Source of the DNA: Neolewinella aquimaris
GTDB lineage: Bacteria > Bacteroidota > Bacteroidia > Chitinophagales > Saprospiraceae
Direction: 5' to 3'
DNA length: 64,000 nt
NCBI RefSeq assembly: GCF_014197245.1
Contig: NZ_JACIFF010000005.1
Location: forward strand, 62,001-126,000
Below, piece after piece: positions 40,532 to 49,456 of the stretch; position 1 is the stretch's first letter, and each line of letters opens with the position of its first letter. The notes beneath the pieces were generated by a model. The model was not told where the DNA came from. It was given only the letters and a program-made list of their open reading frames with translations, and searched no databases. Both the position numbers and the translations under genes were made by a program.

Positions 40532-42073
40532 ATGAATGCATCCCTTAGCCCACTTGCCATCCTCGGCATCGTTGCCGTTTACTTCGCGGTGCTCGTGCTC
40601 GTTTCTTTCCTCACCAGTAAGCGGGAAAGCGAAAACGCCGATTTCTTTCTTGCCGGTCGTAAGTCCCCGTGGCCCCTGGTGGCCATCGGCATGGTGGGTT
40701 CGAGTCTGTCGGGCGTTACCTTCATCAGTATTCCGGGGGCGGTAGGGGCCGGGGGCGTCAACCAGGCCTTCAGCTACATGCAGGTGGTCATGGGCTACCT
40801 ACTAGGGTACCTAGTCATCGCGCTGGTGCTGCTGCCGCTGTATTACCGCATGGGGCTCACCAGTATCTACGAGTACCTGCGCACCCGCATCGGCCGTCAC
40901 GGCTACAAGATCGGCGCGTTTTATTTCTTGCTTTCCCGTACCATCGGCTCCTCCTTCCGCCTGTTTCTGGTGGCGGTGGTGTTGCAACAGTTCGTCGCGG
41001 CGCCCATCGGCATTCCGTTCTTCGTAACCGTAGCGACCACCATCCTCCTGATCTGGCTCTATACCTTCCGCGGCGGCATCAAGACGATCATCGTGACGGA
41101 CACCCTGCAAACGGTGTGTATGCTCACCGCCGCGGGCATCACGGTGTACTACATTGCCAATGCCCTGGATACCGATCTCGGGGGCGTGGCCAACCTCATC
41201 GAGCAGAGCGATTACAGCCAGTGGTTCTTCTTTGAGGGGGGATGGAGCGATCCCAATAACTTCTTCAAGCAATTCTTTAGCGGGGCGCTCATTACCATCG
41301 TCATGACGGGCCTCGACCAGGACATGATGCAAAAAAACCTGAGCATGCCCAACTTCCGCGATGCGCAGAAGAATATGCTGGTGTTCAGCATCGTGCTGGT
41401 GTTCGCTAACCTCCTGTTCCTCTCACTTGGAGCCCTGCTCTACATTTACGCGGCTACCGTAGGCCTGGCCATTCCCGGGAGTTCCGACTTACTGTACCCA
41501 ACGATCGCCCTGGTCAACCTGCCTCCGGTGGCGGGTATCCTCTTTGTGCTGGGGATTGTGGCGGCGGCCTACTCCAGTGCCGACAGTGCGCTCACTGCGC
41601 TTACGACCTCTTTCTGCGTCGACTTTCTGGGCATGGGCGACCGGGCGGAAGCGGGCGGCGGCGCGCAGGTGCAACGTGATTCGGACAAAACGCGGCGTTT
41701 GTTGGTGCATTCCGGCTTCTCCGTACTGCTGTTCTGTGTCATCATGGCCTTCCAGTTGATCAACGACGAGGCGGTCATCAACAGCTTATTCAAGGCAGCC
41801 GGCTACACTTACGGGCCGCTGCTGGGCCTGTTCTCCTTCGGCTTGCTGACGAATTATCGGGTACGTGAGGTCGTTACCATCGGCGGCCTGGAAGTGCCCG
41901 CACTCGTGCTGATTTGTCTGCTTTCTCCGGTGGCGTCCATTCTGGTCGATACCTATTCGGCGGAACTGCTCGGTGGATTTCAGTTCGGATTTCTCATTCT
42001 AGCCTTCAACGGCTTACTCACCTTTCTGGGGCTGATCGCGCTGAGCGAGTTCAGTGAAACCGATCGGATATAG
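40532..42073 (+). CDS. Sodium:solute symporter (SSS family)
   Basis: A 513-residue inner-membrane transporter with about 13 hydrophobic segments. Family blocks include FFLAGRKSPWPLVAIGMVGSSLSGVTFIS in the first helices, GLDQDMMQKNLSM and AAYSSADSALTALTTSFCVDFLG near helix 8-9. Members couple sodium to uptake of sugars, amino acids, nucleosides or organic acids, and the substrate cannot be chosen by eye. It stands alone after thioredoxin with about 57 bases between. Confidence 0.92.
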   Translation: MNASLSPLAILGIVAVYFAVLVLVSFLTSKRESENADFFLAGRKSPWPLVAIGMVGSSLSGVTFISIPGAVGAGGVNQAFSYMQVVMGYLLGYLVIALVLLPLYYRMGLTSIYEYLRTRIGRHGYKIGAFYFLLSRTIGSSFRLFLVAVVLQQFVAAPIGIPFFVTVATTILLIWLYTFRGGIKTIIVTDTLQTVCMLTAAGITVYYIANALDTDLGGVANLIEQSDYSQWFFFEGGWSDPNNFFKQFFSGALITIVMTGLDQDMMQKNLSMPNFRDAQKNMLVFSIVLVFANLLFLSLGALLYIYAATVGLAIPGSSDLLYPTIALVNLPPVAGILFVLGIVAAAYSSADSALTALTTSFCVDFLGMGDRAEAGGGAQVQRDSDKTRRLLVHSGFSVLLFCVIMAFQLINDEAVINSLFKAAGYTYGPLLGLFSFGLLTNYRVREVVTIGGLEVPALVLICLLSPVASILVDTYSAELLGGFQFGFLILAFNGLLTFLGLIALSEFSETDRI

Positions 42074-42165
42074 GTTAGCCACCGGCAATCGTGCCGCAAT
42101 CTGAGTTGTGGGGCGGGGGCGACCTACTTACCTTGTGGCCCTAAATTCAGCTTACCCCACTAACC

Positions 42166-43185
42166 ATGAGTCAAATTCGCGCCGCCATTACGGGGGTACA
42201 AGGATACGTACCGGATTACGTGCTCACCAACGACGAGCTGGCCACCATCGTCGATACCAGCGATGAGTGGATCACCACCCGTACCGGGATTCGCGAACGC
42301 CGCATCCTGAAGGGAGACAACATGGGCACTTCCTTCATGGTGGCCGAAGCCCTGCGCGGCCTGATGAAAAAGACCGATACCGATCCCGACGACGTGGAGC
42401 TGGTCATATGCGCGACCGTGACGGGAGATAGTATCTTTCCCGATACGGCCAACGTGGCTTGTTACAAAGCAGGCATCAACAACGCCTTCGGCTTCGACGT
42501 CAGCGCGGCGTGTAGCGGCTTCCTTTACGCCCTTACCGTAGGGGCGAAATTCATCGAGGCCGGTCAGCACAAGAAGGTAATCGTAGTGGGCGCCGACAAG
42601 ATGTCTTCCATCATCGACTATACCGACCGGACCACCTGCGTCATTTTTGGCGATGGTTGCGGGGCCGTTATGCTGGAGCCGACCACCGACGGTACCGGTT
42701 TCATGGACTACCGCCACTACGGCGACGGAAGTGGAGAGGAACACCTTTACCTCGTCGCGGGCGGATCCCGCAGACCGGCCACCGTCGACACCGTCATGGC
42801 CCGCGAACACTTCGTCCGGCAAAACGGACGGCCCGTCTTCAAGGCTGCCGTAAAGGGCATGTCGGACGTTGTCCTGGAAGTTATGGAGCGTAACGGCCTG
42901 ACTACCGATACCGTCAACTGGCTGGTGCCCCACCAGGCCAACATCCGGATCATCCAGACGGTGAGTAAAATGGTCGACTTTCCCCTAGATAAGGTGATGG
43001 TGAATATTGAACGCTACGGCAATACGACGGCCGGGACCCTGCCGCTCTGTCTCTGGGATTACGAACCCCGGCTCCGTAAGGGGGACAACCTGATCCTCAC
43101 TGCTTTTGGCGGTGGGTTCACCTGGGGTGCCCTGTATCTCAAGTGGTCCTATGACCCTGCTCCTGCGTCCCCGCCGGAAATTTAA
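42166..43185 (+). CDS. fabH: 3-oxoacyl-ACP synthase III FabH
   Basis: A 339-residue condensing enzyme that starts fatty-acid synthesis by joining acyl-CoA and malonyl-ACP. The catalytic triad is visible: Cys116 in DVSAACSGFLYAL, His in VPHQANIRI and Asn in ERYGNTTAGTLPL. The FabH N-terminus ITGVQGYVPDYVLTN and DEWITTRTGIRERRI fit. Length is slightly above average. It does not lie in a fab cluster here. The anti-sigma-like gene follows after about 90 bases. Confidence 0.94.
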   Translation: MSQIRAAITGVQGYVPDYVLTNDELATIVDTSDEWITTRTGIRERRILKGDNMGTSFMVAEALRGLMKKTDTDPDDVELVICATVTGDSIFPDTANVACYKAGINNAFGFDVSAACSGFLYALTVGAKFIEAGQHKKVIVVGADKMSSIIDYTDRTTCVIFGDGCGAVMLEPTTDGTGFMDYRHYGDGSGEEHLYLVAGGSRRPATVDTVMAREHFVRQNGRPVFKAAVKGMSDVVLEVMERNGLTTDTVNWLVPHQANIRIIQTVSKMVDFPLDKVMVNIERYGNTTAGTLPLCLWDYEPRLRKGDNLILTAFGGGFTWGALYLKWSYDPAPASPPEI

Positions 43186-43275
43186 ACATGCGGACTACAA
43201 TTGGTCTTTAGGTACTACCGGACGCACAATGAAGGATGCGCGGTGTTTTCAGAAAGTAGTACCCCGGGGAAGTAT

Positions 43276-44061
43276 ATGAATAGGGAAGAACTCAAGCGAA
43301 GCGGACTGTTGGATCAGTATGTGCTCGGCCTGTTAGGGCCGGAGCGGATGGCCGAGGTCGAGCAGTTGATGCGTGAGGACCCTTTTCTCGAGCAGGAAGT
43401 GGAGCGGCTGCGCGAAGACCTGAACGCCTACGCCGACTCACGCAACATCGGCCCGCCGCCGCCCGGTCGGGAGGCCCGCAGTGCGGAGGATTTTCAGGAT
43501 CTCGACCACGAGATGATTACCGCCATGATGGAGCACAACCACACGCTCAACATTTGGCGTTACGTGCTCATCGCAATTATTTTCTTGCTGGTTTTTCTCA
43601 GCGGATACCTCTTCCGGCTTAAGGAAAACGTTCGGGGCGAGCTCATCACCGAGCGGGCGCTTCACGCCCAGGACGATGCCAGTCACCGCCTCGACATGGA
43701 GCGGAGCCGGGCGGCCATCGAAGCAGCGGCGGCAAACTGGGAAAACTTGACGTCCATCGATCAGCCCATGGATACGGGCACGATACACGTACACGTGCTG
43801 GCCGGAGTCGGGGTAGCCCTCGTTGATCTTTCCGACGTACCGCCCCCACCCGTGGGCCACGCGTACTACATTTTCAGCGGAGCGGACACGGAGGAACAGG
43901 AGCCGGAGATCGTCAGCGCCCGGCAGCTCGGTGGGCTTTATGCGGTCAAGATTGCGGAGCACAACGACCAACTAAGGATCTACCAATGGGTTCAGGGCCG
44001 GGATGATGCGCCCCGCAGCGGTGAAACCCCCATTATGATTGTCGATATTCAGGTAGAGTAG
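43276..44061 (+). CDS. Anti-sigma-K-like (RskA family) membrane protein without adjacent sigma gene
   Basis: A 261-residue protein with an N-terminal cytoplasmic helical domain (LLDQYVLGLLGPERMAEVEQLM, about 12-33). One membrane segment is at about 97-115 (YVLIAIIFLLVFLSGYLF). An extracytoplasmic C-terminal domain (about 165-261, TIHVHVLAGVGVALVDLSDVPPPPVGHAYYIF) matches the anti-sigma-K factor RskA domain in style. RskA proteins hold ECF sigma factors at the membrane. None is next to it; the nearest free ECF gene in the window is at 33.9 kb. The ATG at 43276 follows GGGGAAG; upstream codons are not family-like. Confidence 0.75.
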   Translation: MNREELKRSGLLDQYVLGLLGPERMAEVEQLMREDPFLEQEVERLREDLNAYADSRNIGPPPPGREARSAEDFQDLDHEMITAMMEHNHTLNIWRYVLIAIIFLLVFLSGYLFRLKENVRGELITERALHAQDDASHRLDMERSRAAIEAAAANWENLTSIDQPMDTGTIHVHVLAGVGVALVDLSDVPPPPVGHAYYIFSGADTEEQEPEIVSARQLGGLYAVKIAEHNDQLRIYQWVQGRDDAPRSGETPIMIVDIQVE

Positions 44062-44069
44062 ATCGACGG

Positions 44070-44093
44070 CTACCGTGCTGTTTAGCAGGGTAG
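44070..44093 (+). promoter_or_regulatory. Hairpin after the anti-sigma-like gene
   Basis: CTACC-g-TGCT-gttt-AGCA-g-GGTAG folds into a 9-bp stem, 9 bases after the stop codon. No T-run follows. Confidence 0.5.
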
Positions 44094-44182
44094 TAGGAGC
44101 GGAAGGGGAAGAAATGGAAAGAAATGTGAAAAGCAGGTTCGGAGCGCTTGGATAGCTTGCCGTAATTATGTTTATTGCACGC

Positions 44183-44245
44183 AAGCCCGGAAGTAAAGGC
44201 GTGTATTGAATGTAGTAACGCGCAAAACCCATGCTTCCGGGGCTT
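44183..44245 (+). ncRNA. Possible structured RNA between anti-sigma-like gene and cyclase
   Basis: AAGCCCGGAAG (44183-44193) pairs with CTTCCGGGGCTT (44234-44245) with one bulge, and GCGTG and CGCGC inside can extend the fold. It lies in a 448-bp spacer with a 30-codon frame and a terminator downstream. I do not recognise an RNA family. Confidence 0.3.
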
Positions 44246-44284
44246 TCTGATCGTACCAAAGTCTTCATTTCTAACTTTCAACTC

Positions 44285-44377
44285 ATGACTATTCTTTTCG
44301 TTCTGATGGCCGCCTGTGCGCTGGGTGGTGGCCTGAGTCTTACGTCCGCATTACTCGACGGCACGCGTCACTTTTAG
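44285..44377 (+). CDS. Possible 30-residue hydrophobic small protein
   Basis: ATG to TAG encodes 30 residues beginning MTILFVLMAACALGGGLSL, a single potential membrane segment or short signal-like peptide, and ending DGTRHF. It lies alone in a spacer, 54 bases before an intrinsic terminator, which suggests the stretch is transcribed by itself. No ribosome binding site is evident, which is common in this phylum. It could equally be chance. Confidence 0.35.
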   Translation: MTILFVLMAACALGGGLSLTSALLDGTRHF

Positions 44378-44430
44378 GCCGCGGTGGTTGCACCCCGCGG
44401 TAAAATACCTAAGATTACATAAGAATCACC

Positions 44431-44469
44431 AACGGTCGCCCGTACATGCGGGGGGCCGTTTTTTATTTT
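44431..44469 (+). terminator. Intrinsic terminator upstream of the cyclase gene
   Basis: AACGG...CCGTT arms (44431-44442 with 44449-44460, imperfect in the middle) are followed by TTTTATTTT to 44469, just before the TATCTTTA promoter element at 44481. Confidence 0.75.
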
Positions 44470-44480
44470 CAGCGACGGAC

Positions 44481-44488
44481 TATCTTTA
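44481..44488 (+). promoter_or_regulatory. Putative -7 promoter element of the cyclase gene
   Basis: TATCTTTA matches TAnnTTTG at 7 of 8 positions and ends 21 bases before the GTG start. Confidence 0.4.
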
Positions 44489-44509
44489 TCCGGCCCCATC
44501 CATCTAATC

Positions 44510-47500
44510 GTGCAGCCGCTTATTCCTCCTTTCATACAGCAGAAGCTTATTGCCGGTGAATTACACGGTGAGCTGCGGGCCTTTACCCTCAACATCGATC
44601 TATCGGGTTTTACTCCCCTCACCGAGACCCTGATGCAGCAGGGACTTACGGGTGCCGAGCAGCTGTCGATGATCCTCAATGAGGTGTTCGAGCCGCTGGT
44701 GGCATTGGTGTACGCTTCGGGGGGGATCATCCCCTATTTCGCGGGCGATGCCTTTACGGCAGTGTTTCCCCTGCCGCTAGACCGCGTTCACGCCATGCAT
44801 CTGCTGCGTACGGCGGAGCGTGCCCGACAACTGTTCCGTGACCGGGGCAACAAATTCGGCAACAAATTCAGGATCGGAATCAAGGCAGGCGTGGCGGCCG
44901 GTACGGTACGCTACGGAATCGTCGGAGAAGAACTTCGGGCCTTTTACTTCCGCGGGCCGGCGATCGATCAGGCGGCAAAGTGCCAGACCCTCGCCGGAGA
45001 ACAGGAAATTGTGGTGAGTGATTTTGTGCATACGCTCATTGAGGGGAGTATCGTCTACACGGAGGAGGTCGCCACGGGTGCCTACCGGGTACTGGGTGAC
45101 GTGTCGACCGTGATAGACCTTGAGATTGAGCCGGTTGCCCTGCCCGTCATTGATGCGGAGACGGCCGTTGCCTTTCTGCCGCCGGAGGTGGTCCGTTACG
45201 ATCAGGCGGGGGAATTTCGCACGGTGGTGTCGTGTTTTCTATCCTTCGATGCCGTACGTACCCACGATGAGCTCGACCAATTTGCTACGGTGGTCCTGAA
45301 TCAGGTGAAAGATTTCGGCGGCTACTTTAAGGAAGTCGATTACGGGGACAAGGGGGCCCTGATGGTCATTTTTTTCGGGGCTCCGGTTTCTTACGAGAAC
45401 AACGTGACGCGGGCGGTCGAATTTGCCCTGGTGGTGCAGCAGGAACTGGAGGCACTGAGTGCGTCTACCAAACGAAGCTTCCGCTTCCGAATGGGTATGA
45501 CCGTGGGAACGGCCTTCACCGGTATCGTGGGGGGAAAGGAGCGGGCGCAGTACGCCTGCGTCGGTAACCGGGTGAACCTGGCCGCACGGATTATGGCGGA
45601 GGCCGACTGGAAGGAAGTACTGGTCGACGGAGAGATTGCCGCCAATCCCCAGTTCCGGTTTATGCCCAAGGGTAAGCTGAGGTATAAGGGGATCAAGGAG
45701 CCGGAAGCCACCTTCGCTCTCGAGGGACGTCGGCAGTCGATCGGTAAGCCCAGCTACGGAGGGAAGCCCATCGGTAGAAATGAGGAAATTGCGCGACTTC
45801 TGGAATTTTCCGCCCCGCTGCACGAGCGCCGGCCGGCGGGGATCGCTCACGTTCGGGGGGAAGCCGGCATCGGCAAGAGTCGCCTGACCTACGAGCTGCG
45901 CCACCGCATGAACAAGATCGAGGCAGTCAACTGGCTGCTCGGAAGCTGCGACCAAATTCTGCGCAAGTCCTTTAACCCCTTCACCTACATGCTCGAGCGC
46001 CTCTTCCGCCAGAGCATTGACCTCGGGACGGAACAGAACCTGCGCCGGTTCCAGTTTAAGATCGACCGGTTGCAACTGAGCCTTCAGCGTAGGGGTACGG
46101 ACAGGGCCCGCCAGCTTGCCGAAGAACTGGTGCGCACCCAATCCGTACTCGCGGCCCAGCTGGGGATCGTGATGCCGGGTTCCCTGTGGACCCAGCTCGA
46201 CGCCCAGGGGCGCTACCAGAACACCATTGACGGTATCGTTACGCTAATTATCGCCGAGTGCCTGCTTCAGCCTACGGTGTTGGAACTGGAGGACATCCAC
46301 TGGATCGATGAGGACAGCCTCACGATAGTAAGGGAACTGGTAAGAAGAATTGAGCAACTTCCGTTGTTGATTGTTGCCACCGCCCGCCCGGACGATGACG
46401 GCCAATATCCACAGCTGGTGCCCGAGAGCCTGCGTGAACAGTTGCAGCTACCCATCATTTCGGTAGAGATCGGCGGGCTCACCACCCAGGCCGTGCGCGA
46501 ACTTGCGGAGTCCACGCTGGGGGGAGCCATCTCCGATCCTACCCTGAAAACGCTCCTCCGGGCAACCAACAGCAATCCCTTCTACCTCGAACAGATCCTG
46601 GAGTATTTCCGGGAAAATGAGTTGCTGCACGAGAAAAGCGACGGTCTGCTACACCTCAGCGACGAGAGCATCAAATTATCGACAAGTATCACCTCCATCC
46701 TGACGGCGCGTATCGACCGGCTGTCGGACATGGTCAGGGAAACGGTGAAGGCGGCGGCGGTGATCGGGCGTGAGTTCGATATCCCGGTACTGACCGAGGT
46801 GATGCGTATGGATGCCGGCTTTAACGGGACGGAAAATATCATGCAGCTGCTGGAGGAGCAGATTGAGGTAGCCGAGCGCGGCCAGATATGGAGTGCCATG
46901 AACGAGTTGCGCTACATCTTTCGCCACAGCCTGCTCCGGGAAGCCGTATACGGAATGCAGCTCACCACCCGCCTGCAGCAACTCCACCGGCAGATCGCCC
47001 GGGCAATCGAGAAACTATACGGAGACAACATCGAGGAACGCTACGTCGACCTGGCCTTCCATTACGAACACAGCGGAGAGAACGAAAAGACGATCGAGTA
47101 CCTGAGCAAGGCTGCCAGTTACGCCCGGGCCAACTACCAGAATCAGCAGGCCCTCGACCTCTATAAACGCCTGATCGAAAAGCTGAGCCAGAGCCCGAGC
47201 GAGGACATCAGCGTCAACATCTACCTCAGCCAGGGAGGGATCTACGAGATCGTGGGCCGCTGGGAAGAGGCACAAGTGGCCTACGAGGAGGCCCAATATA
47301 TAGCCAAGACCAGCCGCGACGTGGTGCTGCTGGGGCGCACCAACAATGCCCTGGGACAACTACACACCCTCAGGGGGGAGTACGATATGGCCATGGATTT
47401 TCTGAAAGTAGCCGCCGGTCTATTCGAGTCGGTAGACGATATCTTCGGCATCGCACGGGCGTACAGCAACATGGGCAACCTGTACTTTCGCACCAATCAC

Positions 47501-48562
47501 TACGACAAGGCCCTTACCTACTACAAAAAATCGCTCGACAGCGGCCTGAGTGAGGCCGGGACGACCACTTCCGCCGGCACGATCAGTCACCTGGGACTTA
47601 CGTACATGAACCTCGGCAGTTACGAGGAGGCAATTGCGGTCATCCGGGATCAAATTCCACGGCACGAGGCGAGCAACGATAAAATGGGGCTCGCCACCCT
47701 GCACACCAATTTGGGGATCGTATACTTCGAAAGCGGCGATTACGATCTGTCCCTCAATCACCACCGGCAGGGGCTGCAACTCGCGCGTGAGCTGGGCGAC
47801 CGGCGCCTGCAGGCCATCGGACTCGGAAGCCTCGGCAACATTAAGGAAAGACAGGGTAAATACGGAGCGGCGCTTGAGCTGTACGAACAGGACCTCAAGA
47901 TGTGTTACGAGATCGGCGACCGCCAGGGTATTGCCGTTACCGAAGGGCTACTGGGTGACATCAACAGCGTGATGGGCAACTTCTCGAAGGCCATCGCCCA
48001 CCTCGATCGCTGTCTGTCGATCAGTAGTGACCTGGGTTACCGCAAGGGGGTGGCGAAGGCAGTTAACACCCTCGGCGATATTTATTACCTCCAGGCGAAG
48101 TACGACCTATCGGGAGAATATTACGACCAGGCGATCGAAATTGCCCGTTCCACCAACAACCGCCTGGTGCTGGGGGCCAGCCTGTACGAGAAAGGGCTCG
48201 TGCTATTGGCAGACGGACAATTGGATGCCGTTAAGGAAGTAGAAAGGGAAGCGCTAGCGGTTGCCGAGGACCTGGGTAACCCCGACGTGCTGTTCGGTGC
48301 CAGGCTCCTGCACGCCCGCTGTCTGGTCGCCTACGATGAAGCGAATGCGGTGGAGGCGAAGGGCGTCATCGAGGAACTGCTCGAGTCGGCTACCCTCACG
48401 GTAGAGCAGGAAGCGGAGGCTTACCTCGCTTATTACAACATCAGCGGAAAGACGGACGATGCCTCCCGCCAGCGCGCGCTCAAACTATACGAGCAATTGT
48501 ACGAAGAGACGCCTAAATTTGTCTACAACTACCACTTGTCTCACCTGCGGCAGTCGGCTTAA
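44510..48562 (+). CDS. Two-domain class III nucleotide cyclase with AAA ATPase and TPR repeats (soluble adenylyl cyclase-like layout)
   Basis: A 1350-residue soluble protein. Cyclase domain C1 (about 20-180) has metal-binding Asp30 (NIDLSGFT) and Asp80 (YFAGDAF) but no transition-state Asn/Arg. Domain C2 (about 235-405) has Lys274 (YFKEVDYGDKGAL) and Asn356/Arg360 (NRVNLAARIM) but no metal Asp pair. The two domains therefore complement each other into one active site. An ATPase follows with P-loop GEAGIGKS (450-457) and Walker B LELEDIHWIDEDS, then TPR helices from about 850 to the end. This is the layout of animal soluble adenylyl cyclase. ATP versus GTP choice is unclear because Ala349 stands where Thr or Asp is usual. 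GTG start; family N-terminus fits. Confidence 0.88.
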   Translation: MQPLIPPFIQQKLIAGELHGELRAFTLNIDLSGFTPLTETLMQQGLTGAEQLSMILNEVFEPLVALVYASGGIIPYFAGDAFTAVFPLPLDRVHAMHLLRTAERARQLFRDRGNKFGNKFRIGIKAGVAAGTVRYGIVGEELRAFYFRGPAIDQAAKCQTLAGEQEIVVSDFVHTLIEGSIVYTEEVATGAYRVLGDVSTVIDLEIEPVALPVIDAETAVAFLPPEVVRYDQAGEFRTVVSCFLSFDAVRTHDELDQFATVVLNQVKDFGGYFKEVDYGDKGALMVIFFGAPVSYENNVTRAVEFALVVQQELEALSASTKRSFRFRMGMTVGTAFTGIVGGKERAQYACVGNRVNLAARIMAEADWKEVLVDGEIAANPQFRFMPKGKLRYKGIKEPEATFALEGRRQSIGKPSYGGKPIGRNEEIARLLEFSAPLHERRPAGIAHVRGEAGIGKSRLTYELRHRMNKIEAVNWLLGSCDQILRKSFNPFTYMLERLFRQSIDLGTEQNLRRFQFKIDRLQLSLQRRGTDRARQLAEELVRTQSVLAAQLGIVMPGSLWTQLDAQGRYQNTIDGIVTLIIAECLLQPTVLELEDIHWIDEDSLTIVRELVRRIEQLPLLIVATARPDDDGQYPQLVPESLREQLQLPIISVEIGGLTTQAVRELAESTLGGAISDPTLKTLLRATNSNPFYLEQILEYFRENELLHEKSDGLLHLSDESIKLSTSITSILTARIDRLSDMVRETVKAAAVIGREFDIPVLTEVMRMDAGFNGTENIMQLLEEQIEVAERGQIWSAMNELRYIFRHSLLREAVYGMQLTTRLQQLHRQIARAIEKLYGDNIEERYVDLAFHYEHSGENEKTIEYLSKAASYARANYQNQQALDLYKRLIEKLSQSPSEDISVNIYLSQGGIYEIVGRWEEAQVAYEEAQYIAKTSRDVVLLGRTNNALGQLHTLRGEYDMAMDFLKVAAGLFESVDDIFGIARAYSNMGNLYFRTNHYDKALTYYKKSLDSGLSEAGTTTSAGTISHLGLTYMNLGSYEEAIAVIRDQIPRHEASNDKMGLATLHTNLGIVYFESGDYDLSLNHHRQGLQLARELGDRRLQAIGLGSLGNIKERQGKYGAALELYEQDLKMCYEIGDRQGIAVTEGLLGDINSVMGNFSKAIAHLDRCLSISSDLGYRKGVAKAVNTLGDIYYLQAKYDLSGEYYDQAIEIARSTNNRLVLGASLYEKGLVLLADGQLDAVKEVEREALAVAEDLGNPDVLFGARLLHARCLVAYDEANAVEAKGVIEELLESATLTVEQEAEAYLAYYNISGKTDDASRQRALKLYEQLYEETPKFVYNYHLSHLRQSA

Positions 48563-49380
48563 TTGCCGCCGCCGAGAATAAGGGGAAGGCCGCTACTGCC
48601 CGCATCGCCTACGATCACCACTTTGCTATTGGGAGACTTCGCGAGTTCGAGGGTCGCTTCGATGCCCTTGTCCCGGAGAATGTTCTCCGAGAGACTGGCG
48701 GTAAGAATACGGTTGGCGTCGGCCTTGGCCTGAGCCTCAATGAGCCGCCGCTCGGCTTCCTGTTTTTCCCGCGTGAGGATGTATTCGTACTTGAGTGAGC
48801 CCTGTTCGGCCTCAAGCTTCTCTTCAATGGCGGTACGCACCTTGTCGGGCAGTTCGATATCGCGAATGAGAATGGCGCGGAGGTCGATGTAGTTGTTGGT
48901 CAGGGTATTCGACAGTTCCTGGGTGATCAGGGTCTGTACCTCATCGCGCTTGGTGGAGTAGAGTTCCTCGGGAGTAAACTTGCCGATGACCTGACGTACG
49001 CTCGAACGTACCTCGGGGCGGATGAGTCGTTCCATATAGTCCCTACCGAAGGTTTCGTGCAGTAGGGCGACATCAGCAAAGTTCGGGCGTACCCGAACGG
49101 TAACGTCTACCCTGATATTGAGGCCGTTGCTGGAAAGGACTTCCATCGCCTCCTCGATTTGCGACTCACGCACCTCGTAGACGTACATGTTATTCCAGGG
49201 GGCAACCACGTGGAAGCCGGGGGCAAAGATGTGTTCTTTCTCAAGTCCTGCGAATCGCCGGAATAGCACGCCCCGTTCACCCGAATCGATGGTAACGAAG
49301 GTGGCACTACTGATCATTGCGAATATGATGAGGAGGAAGAATCCGATGATTCCCCAGGTCATTAACTTTTTCTGGTCCAT
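48559..49380 (-). CDS. SPFH/prohibitin family membrane protein
   Basis: A 273-residue protein with one N-terminal membrane segment (about 8-28, TWGIIGFFLLIIFAMISSATF). An SPFH/prohibitin domain (about 30-200) includes IDSGERGVLFRRF, PGFHVVAPW and VDVTVRVRP. A coiled-coil Glu/Ala-rich stretch (about 195-235) and a Gly-rich end follow. Prohibitin-like proteins form large rings on the membrane and often modulate FtsH-type proteases; the partner here is unknown. It overlaps the convergent cyclase stop by 4 bases. Confidence 0.9.
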   Translation of the reverse strand: MDQKKLMTWGIIGFFLLIIFAMISSATFVTIDSGERGVLFRRFAGLEKEHIFAPGFHVVAPWNNMYVYEVRESQIEEAMEVLSSNGLNIRVDVTVRVRPNFADVALLHETFGRDYMERLIRPEVRSSVRQVIGKFTPEELYSTKRDEVQTLITQELSNTLTNNYIDLRAILIRDIELPDKVRTAIEEKLEAEQGSLKYEYILTREKQEAERRLIEAQAKADANRILTASLSENILRDKGIEATLELAKSPNSKVVIVGDAGSSGLPLILGGGN

Positions 49381-49456
49381 TATCTTGGTATTTAGCGGCC
49401 AACCGCGGAGCGGGCACGTCTGAATTTAACAAATGACACCCGGATTAGATGTGAGT

